Positions 18,875-28,649 of a stretch of DNA of 64,000 nucleotides are shown in pieces. A program made the position numbers and the translations under genes. This DNA is from Hyphomicrobiales bacterium (lineage in GTDB: Bacteria > Pseudomonadota > Alphaproteobacteria > SPJN01), in contig SPJN01000016.1 in assembly GCA_006844605.1 (NCBI GenBank), positions 26,882 through 90,881 on the forward strand, written 5' to 3'. The notes beneath the pieces are model-generated. The model did no database searches. It worked only from the letters and a program-made list of their open reading frames with translations, and was not told where the DNA came from. Numbering within the stretch: position 1 is the first letter of the stretch; every line of letters starts with the position of its first letter.

Positions 18875-20275
18875 ATGACATACCCTACTGACGACACCCC
18901 GCCCCAAAACGTGGACGAGGGCGTTGACGCAATTGGTATCAGCTTTGCCGATGAACGGCAGGCGGTTGCCGAAGCGCGCGCCTTGGTCATTCATGCCGAC
19001 ATTCGCGCCCATCGCGGTGAACGACGCCGCACGGCTGATGAATGTTTGGAAGAGGCGATTAATCTAAGCGCGGCCATCAATCTTGATATTGTTGATGCCT
19101 TTGTGGTGCGTGTTGAAAAACCGCGCCCGTCCACCTTGCTGGGTACTGGCAAGATGGAGGAGTTGGCAACCCTGATTGATGGTGAAGAGATTGAGGTCGT
19201 GATTTTTGACGGCTCGCTCACCCCCGGTCAGCAGCGCAACCTTGAACGCGCCTTGCGCGCCAAGGTGCTGGACCGTACGGCATTGATTTTGGAAATCTTT
19301 GGCGAACGGGCACGCACCAAGGAAGGCAAGCTGCAGGTTGACCTTGCCCATCTGAACTATCAGCGCACCCGCCTTGTGCGGTCGTGGACCCATTTGGAAC
19401 GCCAGCGCGGTGGCGCAGGTTTTATGGGTGGCCCCGGTGAAACGCAGATGGAAGCTGACCGCCGAACCCTTGAAGAACGTATAGGCAGGCTGAAGCGGGA
19501 ACTGAAGACCGTGACCGCCACGCGTACCTTGCACCGCAAGGGCCGCAAAAAAGTGCCATATCCGATTGTTGCCTTGGTTGGTTATACCAATGCGGGGAAA
19601 TCAACCCTGTTCAATCGGATCACGCAATCTGATGTGATGGCAAAGGATATGTTGTTCGCCACGCTTGACCCAACTTTGCGCGGCGTGACCCTGCCATCAG
19701 GACGGCAGATCATTTTGTCTGACACTGTGGGCTTTATCTCTGACCTGCCAACCGAATTGGTTGCCGCCTTCCGCGCCACCTTGGAGGAGGTGCTGGAGGC
19801 TGACTTGGTTTTGCATGTGCGTGATGCGGCGTCCGACTTTTTTGTCGCCGAAGGCGCAGATGTTGCAGACGTTCTGCGCGGGCTTGGCCTGACGGATAAT
19901 GATATCGACGCCATGGTCGAAGTGTCCAACAAGCTGGACCTGATGAGCGACGAGGCGAAAGAGGCCGCCATGAATGAGGCGTCTCGCCATGAATTGCAGG
20001 TTGCTGTTTCTGCCCTTGATGGCTTGGGCGTAGATGAACTGCTGTCGCTGATAGATGCGCGCCTTGGCATGGGGGAGCGTGATTACGATGTTACCGTCCC
20101 TGCGGCTGATGGGGCCGCCTTGGCTGCCTTGCATCAATTGGGCGATATTTTGCAGCAATCACACCTTGATGATGGCGCAACGGCATTGACCGTGCGGCTG
20201 GCTGACAAGGGGGTGGGGCAGTTCCACAAGCAATATCCGGCTATAAATCTGATGAAATTGCCGAAAAAGCGGTGA
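18875..20275 (+). CDS. hflX: GTPase HflX
   Basis: A 466-residue ribosome-associated GTPase that rescues or splits stalled ribosomes under stress. The N-terminal HflX domain includes FDGSLTPGQQRNLE and GPGETQMEADRR. The G1 motif GYTNAGKST is near residues 236-244, DTVGF is the G3 motif and NKLD is the G4 motif. The length is within the family range. It lies 76 bases after hfq, the usual partner. Confidence 0.96.
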   Translation: MTYPTDDTPPQNVDEGVDAIGISFADERQAVAEARALVIHADIRAHRGERRRTADECLEEAINLSAAINLDIVDAFVVRVEKPRPSTLLGTGKMEELATLIDGEEIEVVIFDGSLTPGQQRNLERALRAKVLDRTALILEIFGERARTKEGKLQVDLAHLNYQRTRLVRSWTHLERQRGGAGFMGGPGETQMEADRRTLEERIGRLKRELKTVTATRTLHRKGRKKVPYPIVALVGYTNAGKSTLFNRITQSDVMAKDMLFATLDPTLRGVTLPSGRQIILSDTVGFISDLPTELVAAFRATLEEVLEADLVLHVRDAASDFFVAEGADVADVLRGLGLTDNDIDAMVEVSNKLDLMSDEAKEAAMNEASRHELQVAVSALDGLGVDELLSLIDARLGMGERDYDVTVPAADGAALAALHQLGDILQQSHLDDGATALTVRLADKGVGQFHKQYPAINLMKLPKKR

Positions 20276-20345
20276 TCTCAGCAAAAAGTCGCATTGTTTC
20301 TGGATGGTAAACAGGCGAAAAGCCCCTTGAAAGTATGGATTGGCT

Positions 20346-20370
20346 GTGCTGCCCCCCAAATATGCAGCAC
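20346..20370. other. Hairpin in the ppa leader
   Basis: GTGCTGC and GCAGCAC form a 7-base-pair stem across an 11-base loop, ending 27 bases before the ppa ATG. There is no T run, so it is more likely a leader structure than a terminator for hflX. Confidence 0.35.
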
Positions 20371-20397
20371 GGCGCAGAACTGTGAAGCGAGTATCTT

Positions 20398-20937
20398 ATG
20401 AATCTGGAAAAAATCGGCCCCGGTAAGAATGTTCCTTGGGACTTGAATGTGGTGATTGAAATCCCGCAAGGCGCCGACCCGATCAAATATGAAATCGACA
20501 AGGACACAGGCGCGCTGGTCGTTGACCGGTTCCTGCACACCGCCATGTACTATCCGTGTAACTATGGTTTTGTGCCTTGCACCCTGTCTGATGATGGTGA
20601 CCCCGTGGATGCGCTGGTTGTTGGCCCGCAGAAAATCGTGCCCGGCGCGGTTATTCGCGTGCGCCCCATTGGCGTGCTGATCATGGAAGATGAAAAAGGC
20701 GAGGATGAAAAACTCCTGACCGTGCCGCATGATGAGCTGCATCCCTTTTACACCGACACCGTGTCTTGGCGTAACCTGCCGCAGGTATTGATCGACCAGA
20801 TCAGCCACTTCTTTGAGCATTACAAGGATCTTGAAGAAGGCAAATGGGCCAAGGTCAAACGTTGGGGCGAGGCAGAAGAGGCCGCCCAAATGGTTGAAGA
20901 AGGTCTGATCCGCGCGGCAGAGGCGAAAAAGGCTTAG
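20398..20937 (+). CDS. ppa: Soluble inorganic pyrophosphatase
   Basis: A 179-residue family I pyrophosphatase that hydrolyses PPi in the cytoplasm and pulls biosynthetic reactions forward. The metal-binding signature DDGDPVDALV, the upstream EIPQGADPIKYEID and the YPCNYGFVP segment are all typical. The length is standard. It is directly followed by the gene for a membrane pyrophosphatase, so the cell has both a heat-releasing and an energy-conserving route for PPi. Confidence 0.97.
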   Translation: MNLEKIGPGKNVPWDLNVVIEIPQGADPIKYEIDKDTGALVVDRFLHTAMYYPCNYGFVPCTLSDDGDPVDALVVGPQKIVPGAVIRVRPIGVLIMEDEKGEDEKLLTVPHDELHPFYTDTVSWRNLPQVLIDQISHFFEHYKDLEEGKWAKVKRWGEAEEAAQMVEEGLIRAAEAKKA

Positions 20938-20966
20938 TTTCCAGCCGGTTCTCCCCGAAAATTGGC

Positions 20967-20995
20967 CTGCGGCAAACGGTTGCAGTTTGTCGCAG
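20967..20995 (+). terminator. Stable hairpin between ppa and hppA
   Basis: CTGCGGCAAAC and GTTTGTCGCAG pair over 11 positions with one G-T pair and a 7-base loop, starting 30 bases after the ppa stop. No T run follows, so intrinsic termination is doubtful. It may stabilise the ppa message end or attenuate read-through into hppA. Confidence 0.4.
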
Positions 20996-21105
20996 TTCCT
21001 GTAAATTGCCCCCAAGGCATCCCGCTATAAAAAAGAATCAGCGGGATGTCTTTCGATATTTCGAACAGGCCCGCGGGGAGCGGGCCGCGTAACAAAAGGG
21101 GGCGT

Positions 21106-23214
21106 ATGTCTATGGACACGCTTATTCTCGTCATCCTGTGCGGTGGCGCTGCGATCCTTTATGGATTGTGGGCCATTCGTTCCGTTCTGTCGGCCAGTGC
21201 CGGTAATGAACGGATGCAGGAAATTGCCGGTGCCATCCAAGAAGGCGCCATGGCATATCTTAATCGCCAATATCGCACCATTGCGATGGTCGGTGCCGTG
21301 ATCTTTGTCGGTGCTATTTTCCTTCTAAGTCTGAAAGCTGCGATCGGGTTTCTGATCGGTGCCACCATGTCAGGGGCTGCCGGGTATATCGGTATGCTGG
21401 TTTCTGTGCGTGCCAATGTGCGTACTGCAGAAGCTGCCCGTCAGGGGCTGGCGCAGGGGCTGTCTGTTGCCTTTAAATCTGGCGCTGTGACCGGCATGTT
21501 TGTTGCCGGGCTCGCCTTATTGTCAGTGGCAATCTACTACATGGTTCTGACCAATATGGGCGTTGCCGGGCGTGAGTTGATTGACGCGATGGTTGCGCTT
21601 GGTTTCGGGGCCTCATTGATTTCAGTCTTTGCCCGTCTTGGTGGCGGTATTTTCACCAAGGGCGCTGATGTGGGGGCTGACCTTGTTGGTAAGGTTGAAG
21701 CCGGTATCCCTGAGGACGACCCCCGTAACCCTGCTGTGATCGCGGATAATGTGGGTGACAATGTTGGTGACTGTGCCGGTATGGCAGCTGACTTGTTCGA
21801 AACCTATGCCGTGACGGTTGTGGCAACGATGGTGTTGGCGTCAATCTTCTTTGTCGGTGAACAGATGGAAACGCTGATGATTTTGCCGTTGGCAATTTCA
21901 GGCGTGTGCCTGCTGACCTCCATCGCGGGGACTTTCTTTGTCCGCCTTGGCAAGTCCGAAAATATCATGGGCGCGCTCTATAAGGGGTTCATCGCGGCGG
22001 CTGTGTTATCAGCCATCGTCCTGTGGCCTGTTATGGATCAGGTTGTGGGCATGGATGCATCCATGACAGCGAACGGCCAAACCTTTAGCGGTATGGACCT
22101 GTATATTTGCGGCATTGTCGGCCTGGTGATCACTGGTCTGATTATCTGGATCACTGAATATTATACGGGCGTTGAATATCGTCCGGTGAAATCAGTGGCA
22201 CAGGCATCAACCACCGGTCATGGCACGAACGTGATTCAGGGCCTTGCGGTTTCAATGGAAGCCACTGCCTTGCCCGCGCTTGTGATTGTTGCCGGGATCA
22301 TCATCACACATGGCCTTGCCGGTCTGTTTGGCATTGCCATTGCGGTGACCACCATGTTGGCACTTGCCGGTATGGTTGTGGCGCTCGACGCCTATGGCCC
22401 CGTGACGGATAATGCAGGCGGCATTGCCGAGATGGCTGATCTTGAAGAATCTGTTCGTAACAAGACAGATGCGCTTGATGCGGTGGGTAATACCACCAAG
22501 GCGGTCACCAAGGGGTACGCCATCGGGTCTGCCGGTTTGGGTGCCTTGGTTCTGTTCGCAGCCTATACAGAGGACTTGAAGTTCTTCGCAGCGCAGCCGG
22601 ATATCTATCCGTACTTTGCGGGCCTAGATGTGGACTTCTCGCTTTCCAACCCGTTCGTTGTGGTTGGCCTGCTGGTGGGTGGCTTGTTGCCTTACCTGTT
22701 CGGTGCGATGGGCATGATGGCCGTGGGCCGCGCCGGTGGTGCAGTGGTTGAGGAAGTGCGAGAGCAGTTCCGCGAAAACCCCGGCATCATGACGGGCGAG
22801 ACCAAGCCTGACTATGCCAAGTCGGTTGACCTTCTAACCAAGGCGGCGATCAAGGAGATGATCGTGCCGTCCATGTTGCCGGTATTGTCACCGATCGTCA
22901 TGTACTTCGTCATTCTGCTGATTGCGGACAAGTCCGCTGCGTTTTCAGCGGTAGGGGCGATGTTGCTTGGTGTGATCGTGACCGGTCTGTTTGTGGCGCT
23001 GTCCATGACTGCCGGTGGCGGTGCTTGGGATAACGCCAAGAAATATATCGAAGATGGCAATCATGGCGGTAAAGGGTCTGAGGCCCATAAGGCCGCTGTG
23101 ACCGGTGATACGGTCGGTGATCCCTATAAGGATACCGCCGGTCCTGCCGTGAACCCGATGATCAAGATCACCAACATTGTGGCACTGCTGCTGTTGGCTG
23201 TTCTTGCGCATTAA
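21106..23214 (+). CDS. hppA: Membrane-bound proton-pumping pyrophosphatase
   Basis: A 702-residue integral membrane enzyme with about 16 membrane segments that couples PPi hydrolysis to ion pumping. The catalytic region [20 protein letters not shown] followed by [20 protein letters not shown] is present. The GNTTKA motif has Lys where potassium-dependent enzymes have Ala, so this should be the potassium-independent, proton-pumping class. The ATG at 21106 after AAAAGGGGG was chosen over an in-frame ATG 60 bases upstream, whose extra residues include a GC-rich hairpin and do not resemble the family N-terminus. Confidence 0.96.
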   Translation: MSMDTLILVILCGGAAILYGLWAIRSVLSASAGNERMQEIAGAIQEGAMAYLNRQYRTIAMVGAVIFVGAIFLLSLKAAIGFLIGATMSGAAGYIGMLVSVRANVRTAEAARQGLAQGLSVAFKSGAVTGMFVAGLALLSVAIYYMVLTNMGVAGRELIDAMVALGFGASLISVFARLGGGIFTKGADVGADLVGKVEAGIPEDDPRNPAVIADNVGDNVGDCAGMAADLFETYAVTVVATMVLASIFFVGEQMETLMILPLAISGVCLLTSIAGTFFVRLGKSENIMGALYKGFIAAAVLSAIVLWPVMDQVVGMDASMTANGQTFSGMDLYICGIVGLVITGLIIWITEYYTGVEYRPVKSVAQASTTGHGTNVIQGLAVSMEATALPALVIVAGIIITHGLAGLFGIAIAVTTMLALAGMVVALDAYGPVTDNAGGIAEMADLEESVRNKTDALDAVGNTTKAVTKGYAIGSAGLGALVLFAAYTEDLKFFAAQPDIYPYFAGLDVDFSLSNPFVVVGLLVGGLLPYLFGAMGMMAVGRAGGAVVEEVREQFRENPGIMTGETKPDYAKSVDLLTKAAIKEMIVPSMLPVLSPIVMYFVILLIADKSAAFSAVGAMLLGVIVTGLFVALSMTAGGGAWDNAKKYIEDGNHGGKGSEAHKAAVTGDTVGDPYKDTAGPAVNPMIKITNIVALLLLAVLAH

Positions 23215-23283
23215 TCGCCATCCCAAATGCGTGGTTCGACTGCGAAGTTGAACCGGACCTAAACCGCATTTTGAAGAATAATG

Positions 23284-23320
23284 AAACCTCGCTGGCGCAA
23301 TCCGGCGGGGTTTTATTTTT
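23284..23320 (+). terminator. Rho-independent terminator after hppA
   Basis: AAACCTCGC and GCGGGGTTT form a 9-base-pair stem with one G-T pair, followed by TTATTTTT. It ends the hppA transcript and overlaps the stop codon of the convergent downstream gene. Confidence 0.8.
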
Positions 23321-23669
23321 GCGCCTCGTCAAATTCGCGCGCCATCTTTTTCGTCACGCGGCCGCGCCACATGTTGATCAGATGGGCCAGTGTAACGTCC
23401 CTGTCGGCCTGATCCAGCCGCATCATCAGATAGGGCCACCCCTTGAAATGATCGGTGATGTGATAAAGCGTGGGGTCAAGGTCGAGCAGGGCATCGCGTT
23501 CGTCTATTGAGCCAAGCTTGATGGTGATGGCATTATGTTCAGGATAATGATGCGTCAAATCCTTGCCACGGGTTTTGAGCGACGGCATCCCGTGATAGGA
23601 CCCTTCGGCTGTTTCAGGCAATGCGCAGCCCAGCTTGACAACTTCATCCCATGTCAGACCTTTTGTCAT
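23313..23669 (-). CDS. MmcQ/YjbR family protein
   Basis: A 118-residue protein of the MmcQ/YjbR fold, a small cytoplasmic DNA-binding-like or helper family with no assigned reaction. The family features are the N-terminal TWDEVVKLGCALPETAEGS, the KTRGKDL strand and the C-terminal HFKGWPYLMMRLD. It is the last gene of a short minus-strand group after bamE, converging on hppA. The region just upstream of its start carries a copy of the bamE 3' end. Confidence 0.8.
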   Translation of the reverse strand: MTKGLTWDEVVKLGCALPETAEGSYHGMPSLKTRGKDLTHHYPEHNAITIKLGSIDERDALLDLDPTLYHITDHFKGWPYLMMRLDQADRDVTLAHLINMWRGRVTKKMAREFDEAQK

Positions 23670-23679
23670 GAGGGTTTAA

Positions 23680-23815
23680 CGCGGAATTTGGCCGCCGCGA
23701 CCGCCTACCAAGCGCTTCTCAGCAAGGCGGAACGACTTGCGATGAAAGAAGCCGCGCAAAAAAATGCGTCTGGCGGGGGTAGGGGTCATCGCGGAATTTG
23801 GCCGCCGCGACCGCC
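23680..23815. repeat. Perfect 26-bp direct repeat duplicating the bamE 3' end
   Basis: The same 26 bases occur at 23680-23705 and 23790-23815, period 110. The second copy encodes the last residues of the BamE-like protein (GGRGGQIPR). The first copy lies between bamE and the MmcQ/YjbR gene and, read on the minus strand, gives the same nine residues followed by a stop, but it is out of frame with bamE. This indicates a local duplication at the bamE end. Confidence 0.9.
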
Positions 23816-24337
23816 GGACGGCCCTGGACCGGGCAAGCCGCCCTGTTCATTGCCGCCGCCGCTAAACCGGCCGATGTTGCCAAACAATTGATCGAGAATG
23901 CCAAGCTCCTTCCCCTTGGTTGGAGTGGAGCGGCCCTCGAAATCAACGATCTGGCCGTCTTCCAAACCGTAACGACGAATGTCGCTGACGGTGTTGGTAT
24001 CATCGAAATAAACGGCAAGAATGGTGCGTTCCTCAGGCACGGGGTCGAGGAAGGCGCGCTTGCGCAATGTTGTGCTGATATAATACCACGCCGCCGTGTC
24101 ATCGATCGAAAAGGCAGCCTTGTGCGAGGGGGAGCCAAGCATGGACTGGACGGACGCTTCATTGTCCGTGCCGACCTCAACATCTGAAACCGTCTGGTTA
24201 TCAGGGACATAGCCTTGCCGGGTGACATCCTGCGAACAGGCTGCAATCAGCAGCAATCCGGCACCCATCAGGGCCGCTTTGGGCGCCTTGTGGCGCAAGG
24301 TCAGGCGGGCAAATTGGGATGAGGCGTCATGCAGCAT
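23786..24337 (-). CDS. bamE: Outer membrane assembly lipoprotein BamE (SmpA/OmlA family)
   Basis: A 183-residue lipoprotein. A signal peptide ends in the lipobox LIAAC with Cys34 as the predicted lipidated residue. The SmpA/OmlA fold follows, with VEVGTDNEASVQSMLGSPS and AWYYISTTLR. In the family it stabilises the BAM machine that inserts beta-barrel proteins. The Gly-rich C-terminus beyond residue 155 is an extension. It is divergent from the cytochrome bc1 chaperone gene, a typical alphaproteobacterial arrangement, across 136 bases. Confidence 0.9.
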   Translation of the reverse strand: MLHDASSQFARLTLRHKAPKAALMGAGLLLIAACSQDVTRQGYVPDNQTVSDVEVGTDNEASVQSMLGSPSHKAAFSIDDTAAWYYISTTLRKRAFLDPVPEERTILAVYFDDTNTVSDIRRYGLEDGQIVDFEGRSTPTKGKELGILDQLFGNIGRFSGGGNEQGGLPGPGPSGGRGGQIPR

Positions 24338-24473
24338 GAAAAACTCTCGAAACAGGCGGTCAAAAAAGGTTAGAAAGGGCCGCTTGAATTGCGACCTTGC
24401 ATCTGTTGACCTAGCCCGAAGCCCGGCCCAAATTCAAGCCGAAAGTTAAGTTTTATCGGAGATTACCCCGCCT

Positions 24474-25037
24474 ATGCCTATGTCTTTCTCACGCCTGTTC
24501 CTGCCTAAGGCGATCAGCGAGGCGGCCCACAATGCCTATGTGGTGCTGGCGGAATATTCCCGCGCGCCGCGTTTTTACCGCGATCTTGGCGTGGCAGATA
24601 CGCTTGATGGCCGGTTTGACATGATGGCGCTGGTGATCGGTTTGGCTATTCGCCGCCTGAATCAGGACCAGACAGTCACTGGCAAACAATCGAAAAACCG
24701 CCATCGTCTGGCGCAGGAACTGTTCGATTATATGTTTGATGATATGGATCGGGCCTTGCGCGAAATGGGCGTGGGGGACCTGTCGGTCGGTAAAAAGATC
24801 AAGAAGATGGCCCATGCGTTTTATGGGCGTGTCGATGCCTATGGCAAGGCGCTGGACACCGGGGACCGCGCGGCCTTGATAGAGGCATTGCAACGAAACT
24901 TGTATCGCGGTGTTGCCCCAACTGACGAAGTGCAGGCCAAAATGGCCGATGAGGTTGAGGCGCTGGCCGCGCAATATGCAGCTGTGCCCATTGATGATTG
25001 GTTGTCGAAACAATTGGTGCTGGAGGCACGCGCATGA
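24474..25037 (+). CDS. Ubiquinol-cytochrome c chaperone family protein (CBP3-like)
   Basis: A 187-residue protein of the CBP3/ubiquinol-cytochrome c chaperone family, needed for cytochrome b and bc1 complex assembly in mitochondria. The family signature region is present: AHNAYVVLAEYSRAPRFY, then FDMMALVIGLAIRRL and LFDYMFDDMDRALREMGVGD. An ATG at 24480 is an alternative start two codons later. Its stop overlaps the start of the next gene by four bases. This suggests coupling to yceD and the ribosomal and lipid genes that follow. Confidence 0.88.
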   Translation: MPMSFSRLFLPKAISEAAHNAYVVLAEYSRAPRFYRDLGVADTLDGRFDMMALVIGLAIRRLNQDQTVTGKQSKNRHRLAQELFDYMFDDMDRALREMGVGDLSVGKKIKKMAHAFYGRVDAYGKALDTGDRAALIEALQRNLYRGVAPTDEVQAKMADEVEALAAQYAAVPIDDWLSKQLVLEARA

Positions 25038-25585
25038 CCACTTATGAGCATGTGTTGAACATTGTTGATCTAGGTGCCGAAAAAACGGTGCGTCTGTCGC
25101 CCGATGAGGGGCAGCGGCAAGACATCAGTGAGCGGCTGGAACTGGTTGGACTGCCATCCTTTTCCGCCATGATGACGGTCACCCCGCTTAAAAAGAATCG
25201 GGTGTTGAAGGTCACTGGAACAGTTACCGCAGAGCTGACACAGGAATGTGTCGTCACGCTGGAGCCTTTCGATGCCCGAATCGAAACCACCTTTACAGAG
25301 ATTCATGACCGGGATGCAGACAGTTTGGGCGGCGATGATGATGATGTGGACCCTACAGAAACTTGGGAAGAAGCCGCAGAGGTGCCTGAATTCCTTGATG
25401 GTGACACGCTCGATCTAGCAGATATTGCGGTTCAGCATTTATGTTTGGCGCTTGATCCGTTTCCTCGCAAACCCGGCGCAACGCTGGAGTCCGCCAAAAA
25501 GGCGGGCATTAGCGTGAACGAGCCTGAGCGGGCGAACCCTTTTGCGGCCTTGCAGGCCCTGAAAGGCGAGGAGGCAGAGGACTAG
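25034..25585 (+). CDS. yceD: YceD/DUF177 family protein
   Basis: A 183-residue protein of the YceD (DUF177) family, commonly encoded before rpmF and linked to large ribosomal subunit RNA in other organisms. Features are the central VTGTVTAELTQECVVTLEPF strand region, with one Cys, and an acidic segment (DDDDVDPTETWEEA). The start ATG overlaps the previous stop (ATGA). In-frame sequence upstream belongs to the neighbouring gene and is not used. Confidence 0.85.
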   Translation: MTTYEHVLNIVDLGAEKTVRLSPDEGQRQDISERLELVGLPSFSAMMTVTPLKKNRVLKVTGTVTAELTQECVVTLEPFDARIETTFTEIHDRDADSLGGDDDDVDPTETWEEAAEVPEFLDGDTLDLADIAVQHLCLALDPFPRKPGATLESAKKAGISVNEPERANPFAALQALKGEEAED

Positions 25586-25754
25586 CCGCCCCCAGTGATA
25601 AGGCGACTGTGAAAGGTGCGGCAATTGGGTCAAAAGGCCCGCAATATTGCCCCTTGCGGCGCAAGTCGAAATCAGTATGGTGTGCGCTCACTTCCGCGCC
25701 ACCCGCAATTGCCTGAAAATGGCTAAAAACGGTCGCTGGCGACGGATGATCGGA

Positions 25755-25786
25755 TTGACCCGTGGGCTTTGCCCCACGCCTATATA
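25755..25786 (+). promoter_or_regulatory. Possible rpmF promoter with hairpin spacer
   Basis: TTGACC at 25755 and TATATA at 25781 resemble -35 and -10 boxes, but the 20-base spacer is long. The spacer is itself a hairpin, CGTGGG and CCCACG. The rpmF start codon follows 15 bases after the TATATA. The remaining sequence between yceD and rpmF shows no gene. Confidence 0.3.
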
Positions 25787-25801
25787 AGATTGGTAGAAGC
25801 C

Positions 25802-25987
25802 ATGGCTGTACCGAAGCACAAAATTTCCCGCTCCAAGCGGGGCTCACGTCGCGCCCACGACACTCTGGCTGCATCTTCCTATGCTGAATGCGCCAATTGT
25901 GGTGAGCTGAAGCGTCCCCATCATGTCTGCGCAGCGTGCGGTCATTATGACGGTCGTGAAGTGACGGATGCTGCTGACGCAGTGTAA
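25802..25987 (+). CDS. rpmF: 50S ribosomal protein L32
   Basis: A 61-residue ribosomal protein. The N-terminus [19 protein letters not shown] is the family hallmark. A zinc-finger-like pattern [18 protein letters not shown] is complete, so this is the zinc-binding (C+) form. The start at 25802 is set by homology, since family proteins begin MAVPK. A strong terminator follows, separating rpmF from plsX. Confidence 0.97.
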   Translation: MAVPKHKISRSKRGSRRAHDTLAASSYAECANCGELKRPHHVCAACGHYDGREVTDAADAV

Positions 25988-26314
25988 GGGCTGACCCTTG
26001 CCTCACTGCCATGGGCAGATGATGCAGATCAGTACCTTGATAGATTAAGAAAGACGGGCAAGTACGCCCGTCTTTTTTTGTGCGCAGCCGGCACCGGCCA
26101 CTTGCTGACAGGTCTGTATTTATCAAGAAAATCAAAGCCCTATTTTGTTATGTTGGGGCGATTTGTTATGCTGGCATTGCTGGTAAGTGAGTCGGCATAT
26201 CCTATTTTGCGCTGTGGTCACGCTATAGACATGGCCGACATGGCAGGGTAGGAAATTTACAAGGGACGGTTCGCGTTGTGTGCGCTGCTGCTCGGTTTTG
26301 GTGAGGACAAGATT
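25988..26314. other. Non-coding stretch between rpmF and plsX
   Basis: This 327-base gap holds the rpmF terminator at its left side. To the right, TTTGTTATGTTGG and TTTGTTATGCTGG are repeated 18 bases apart (26144 and 26162). The plsX promoter should lie here, but no convincing -35/-10 pair was identified. No gene is supported. Confidence 0.6.
26051..26079 (+). terminator. Rho-independent terminator after rpmF
   Basis: AAGACGGGC and GCCCGTCTT form a perfect 9-base-pair stem with a 6-base loop, followed by seven T. This is the clearest intrinsic terminator in the first half of the window. Confidence 0.93.
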
Positions 26315-27418
26315 ATGGGGCCTGACAGTCCGGAAATTACTCTGTCAATTGACGGGATGGGTGGTGATGATGCCCCCGCCATCGTCATCGACGGTTTGGC
26401 GATTGCGCGCGTGCGTCATCCCCATGTCCGCTATGTGGTCCACGGGGACGAGGCGGCAATCGCCCCCCTGTTGGAAAATCACCCTGACCTGACAACCCAT
26501 GTGCAGATCAGCCATACGGATGAAGCGATCTCGATGGATGACAAACCCAGTCAGGCTGTGCGCCGGGGCCGCAAGACATCCATGTGGCGTGCCATTGATT
26601 CCATCCGCCAGGGCGATGCCGTGGCCGCCGTATCGGCAGGCAACACAGGCGCGCTGATGGCAATGTCGAAAATCCAGCTTAAAACATTGGAAGGGATTGA
26701 CCGCCCCGCCATTGCATCATTGTGGCCGACCGAATTGGGGGAGAGTGTGGTGCTTGACCTTGGGGCGAATGTCGAAGCGGATGCAAAGCAGCTGGTTGAC
26801 TTTGCGGTGATGGGGGCAACCTTCTCTCGCATTATGACGGGGCTGAAGGCACCCAAGGTGGGGCTGCTGAATATCGGCACCGAAGAACTGAAGGGCCATG
26901 ACGAAATCAAGGCCGCCGCACAAATGCTGCGCGACCTGCCGTTAAGCATGAATTTCATTGGCTTTGTTGAAGGTGATGGCATTTCCGCCGGTCATGCGGA
27001 CGTTGTGGTCACGGACGGGTTTACAGGCAATATCGCCCTTAAAACCGCTGAGGGCACAGCCAAGCTGATCATGGCCTATTTGAAGGCCGCTTTGGGCCGT
27101 TCGCTGTTGTCAAAGCTGGGCGCGCTATTGGCTGCGGGGGCATTCAAAATATTGAAGGCCAAGCTTGATCCGCGGGCCCATAATGGTGGTGTGTTTCTTG
27201 GCCTGAATGGTATTGTGGTCAAAAGCCATGGGGGCACAGATGCGCTGGGCTTTGCCGCTGCGGTTGATGTCGCCGTTGATATGGCCGAAGCGGACTTGAT
27301 CAACCAGATCATTAAGGAAGAGCAGGTCGTGGCAACCGTTGGGGAGGGGGAGATGACCGACGGCGGGGCACAATCTGATAGCGGGGCCGCAGACAAGACC
27401 GCGCCCGCTGCCCAATAA
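26315..27418 (+). CDS. plsX: Phosphate acyltransferase PlsX
   Basis: A 367-residue enzyme that makes acyl-phosphate from acyl-ACP for phospholipid synthesis. Family motifs are SIDGMGGDDAP at the N-terminus, DEAISMDDKPSQAVR, VSAGNTGALM, LDLGANVEAD and TDGFTGNIALKTAEG. The ATG at 26315 follows a GAGGA ribosome site at normal distance; an upstream TTG at 26276 would add 13 residues without support. The last 25 residues are low-complexity. fabH follows after 32 bases, the standard pairing. Confidence 0.96.
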   Translation: MGPDSPEITLSIDGMGGDDAPAIVIDGLAIARVRHPHVRYVVHGDEAAIAPLLENHPDLTTHVQISHTDEAISMDDKPSQAVRRGRKTSMWRAIDSIRQGDAVAAVSAGNTGALMAMSKIQLKTLEGIDRPAIASLWPTELGESVVLDLGANVEADAKQLVDFAVMGATFSRIMTGLKAPKVGLLNIGTEELKGHDEIKAAAQMLRDLPLSMNFIGFVEGDGISAGHADVVVTDGFTGNIALKTAEGTAKLIMAYLKAALGRSLLSKLGALLAAGAFKILKAKLDPRAHNGGVFLGLNGIVVKSHGGTDALGFAAAVDVAVDMAEADLINQIIKEEQVVATVGEGEMTDGGAQSDSGAADKTAPAAQ

Positions 27419-27450
27419 ATTCATAAAAACCCGAATCGGACCGCTCGCTC

Positions 27451-28446
27451 ATGACCAGTCAAACCCCATCCCGGCGTTACGCGCGCTTCGTCGCGACAGG
27501 TGCCTATTTGCCAGAACGCGTTGTGACCAATGAAGAACTTGGCAAACTGGTCGATACATCAGATGAATGGATCAATGCCCGCACAGGCATTCGCCGCCGT
27601 CATATGGCAGCAGATGGTGAGATGACCTCAGACCTTGCCACTCGTGCAGCCGAACAGGCACTGAACAATGCGGGGCTGGACATTGCGGATATCGATCTGA
27701 TCATGGTCGCCACCGCGACGCCCGATAATACTTTCCCGGCAACAGCCACCAAAGTGCAGGCCAATCTGGGCATGACCCATGGGGCCGCGTTTGATTTGGC
27801 GGCTGTATGCTCAGGCTTTGTTTATGGGCTGCATATGGCTGACGCGTTGATCGGTTCAGGTAAGGCGACCCGCATCTTGCTGATCGGGGCGGAGACATTC
27901 TCCCGCATTTTGGATTGGGAAGATCGCACCACGTGCGTGTTGTTCGGTGATGGGGCCGGGGCCGTTATTCTGGAAGCGAATGACGTTGCCGATGGCGACA
28001 CGTCCCCTCAGGGGATTTTGGCGTCCGAGATACGCTCAGACGGCAGGCATTATGATTTGCTATATGTGGATGGCGGCCCATCAGCCACGCAAACCGTTGG
28101 GTTATTGCGGATGAAGGGCAAGGAAGTCTTCAAACACGCGGTTCGTAATTTGGCACAGGTTGGTACGGCAGTGCTGGACCAAACCGGGATGACGGCGCAG
28201 GATATTGACATTGTGCTGCCCCATCAGGCCAATAAGCGGATCATCGACGCCACGGTCGATAAGCTGAAGATCAACCCGGATAATGTGATGTTGACCGTGC
28301 AAGATCACGGCAACACCTCTGCGGCCTCTGTCCCGCTGGCCCTGCACAGGGCGGTTGAGGAAGGCAAGGTTAAGTCCGGCGACATTGCCCTGTTTGAGGC
28401 AATGGGCGGCGGCTTCACATGGGGGGCGGTTCTGGCCCGCTGGTAG
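27451..28446 (+). CDS. fabH: 3-oxoacyl-ACP synthase III (FabH)
   Basis: A 331-residue condensing enzyme that starts fatty-acid synthesis from acetyl-CoA and malonyl-ACP. The catalytic triad is Cys120 (AVCSGF), His258 (LPHQANKRI) and Asn288 (HGNTSAAS); the His-Asn spacing of 30 equals that of the E. coli enzyme. The GGG loop near the C-terminus ([11 protein letters not shown]) is intact. It sits in the plsX-fabH-ihfA-merR order widely conserved in alphaproteobacteria. Confidence 0.97.
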   Translation: MTSQTPSRRYARFVATGAYLPERVVTNEELGKLVDTSDEWINARTGIRRRHMAADGEMTSDLATRAAEQALNNAGLDIADIDLIMVATATPDNTFPATATKVQANLGMTHGAAFDLAAVCSGFVYGLHMADALIGSGKATRILLIGAETFSRILDWEDRTTCVLFGDGAGAVILEANDVADGDTSPQGILASEIRSDGRHYDLLYVDGGPSATQTVGLLRMKGKEVFKHAVRNLAQVGTAVLDQTGMTAQDIDIVLPHQANKRIIDATVDKLKINPDNVMLTVQDHGNTSAASVPLALHRAVEEGKVKSGDIALFEAMGGGFTWGAVLARW

Positions 28447-28649
28447 CGTGTGGATCGTTCAACCCGGGGGCATATGCGGGTCATATGAATAAAGTCGTGC
28501 AAGGCTTTGATATTGACCGCTTTTCTCAATAGGACTACCATTTTCAACCAGTGATGGCTTTTTCGCAGCGCCGGGGGTGCGCGCCGCATCTTGGCCATTG
28601 TGAAAAGATAACGTGTTTGGAATTGGCAGGGATAAAGGGAAACAGGCTG

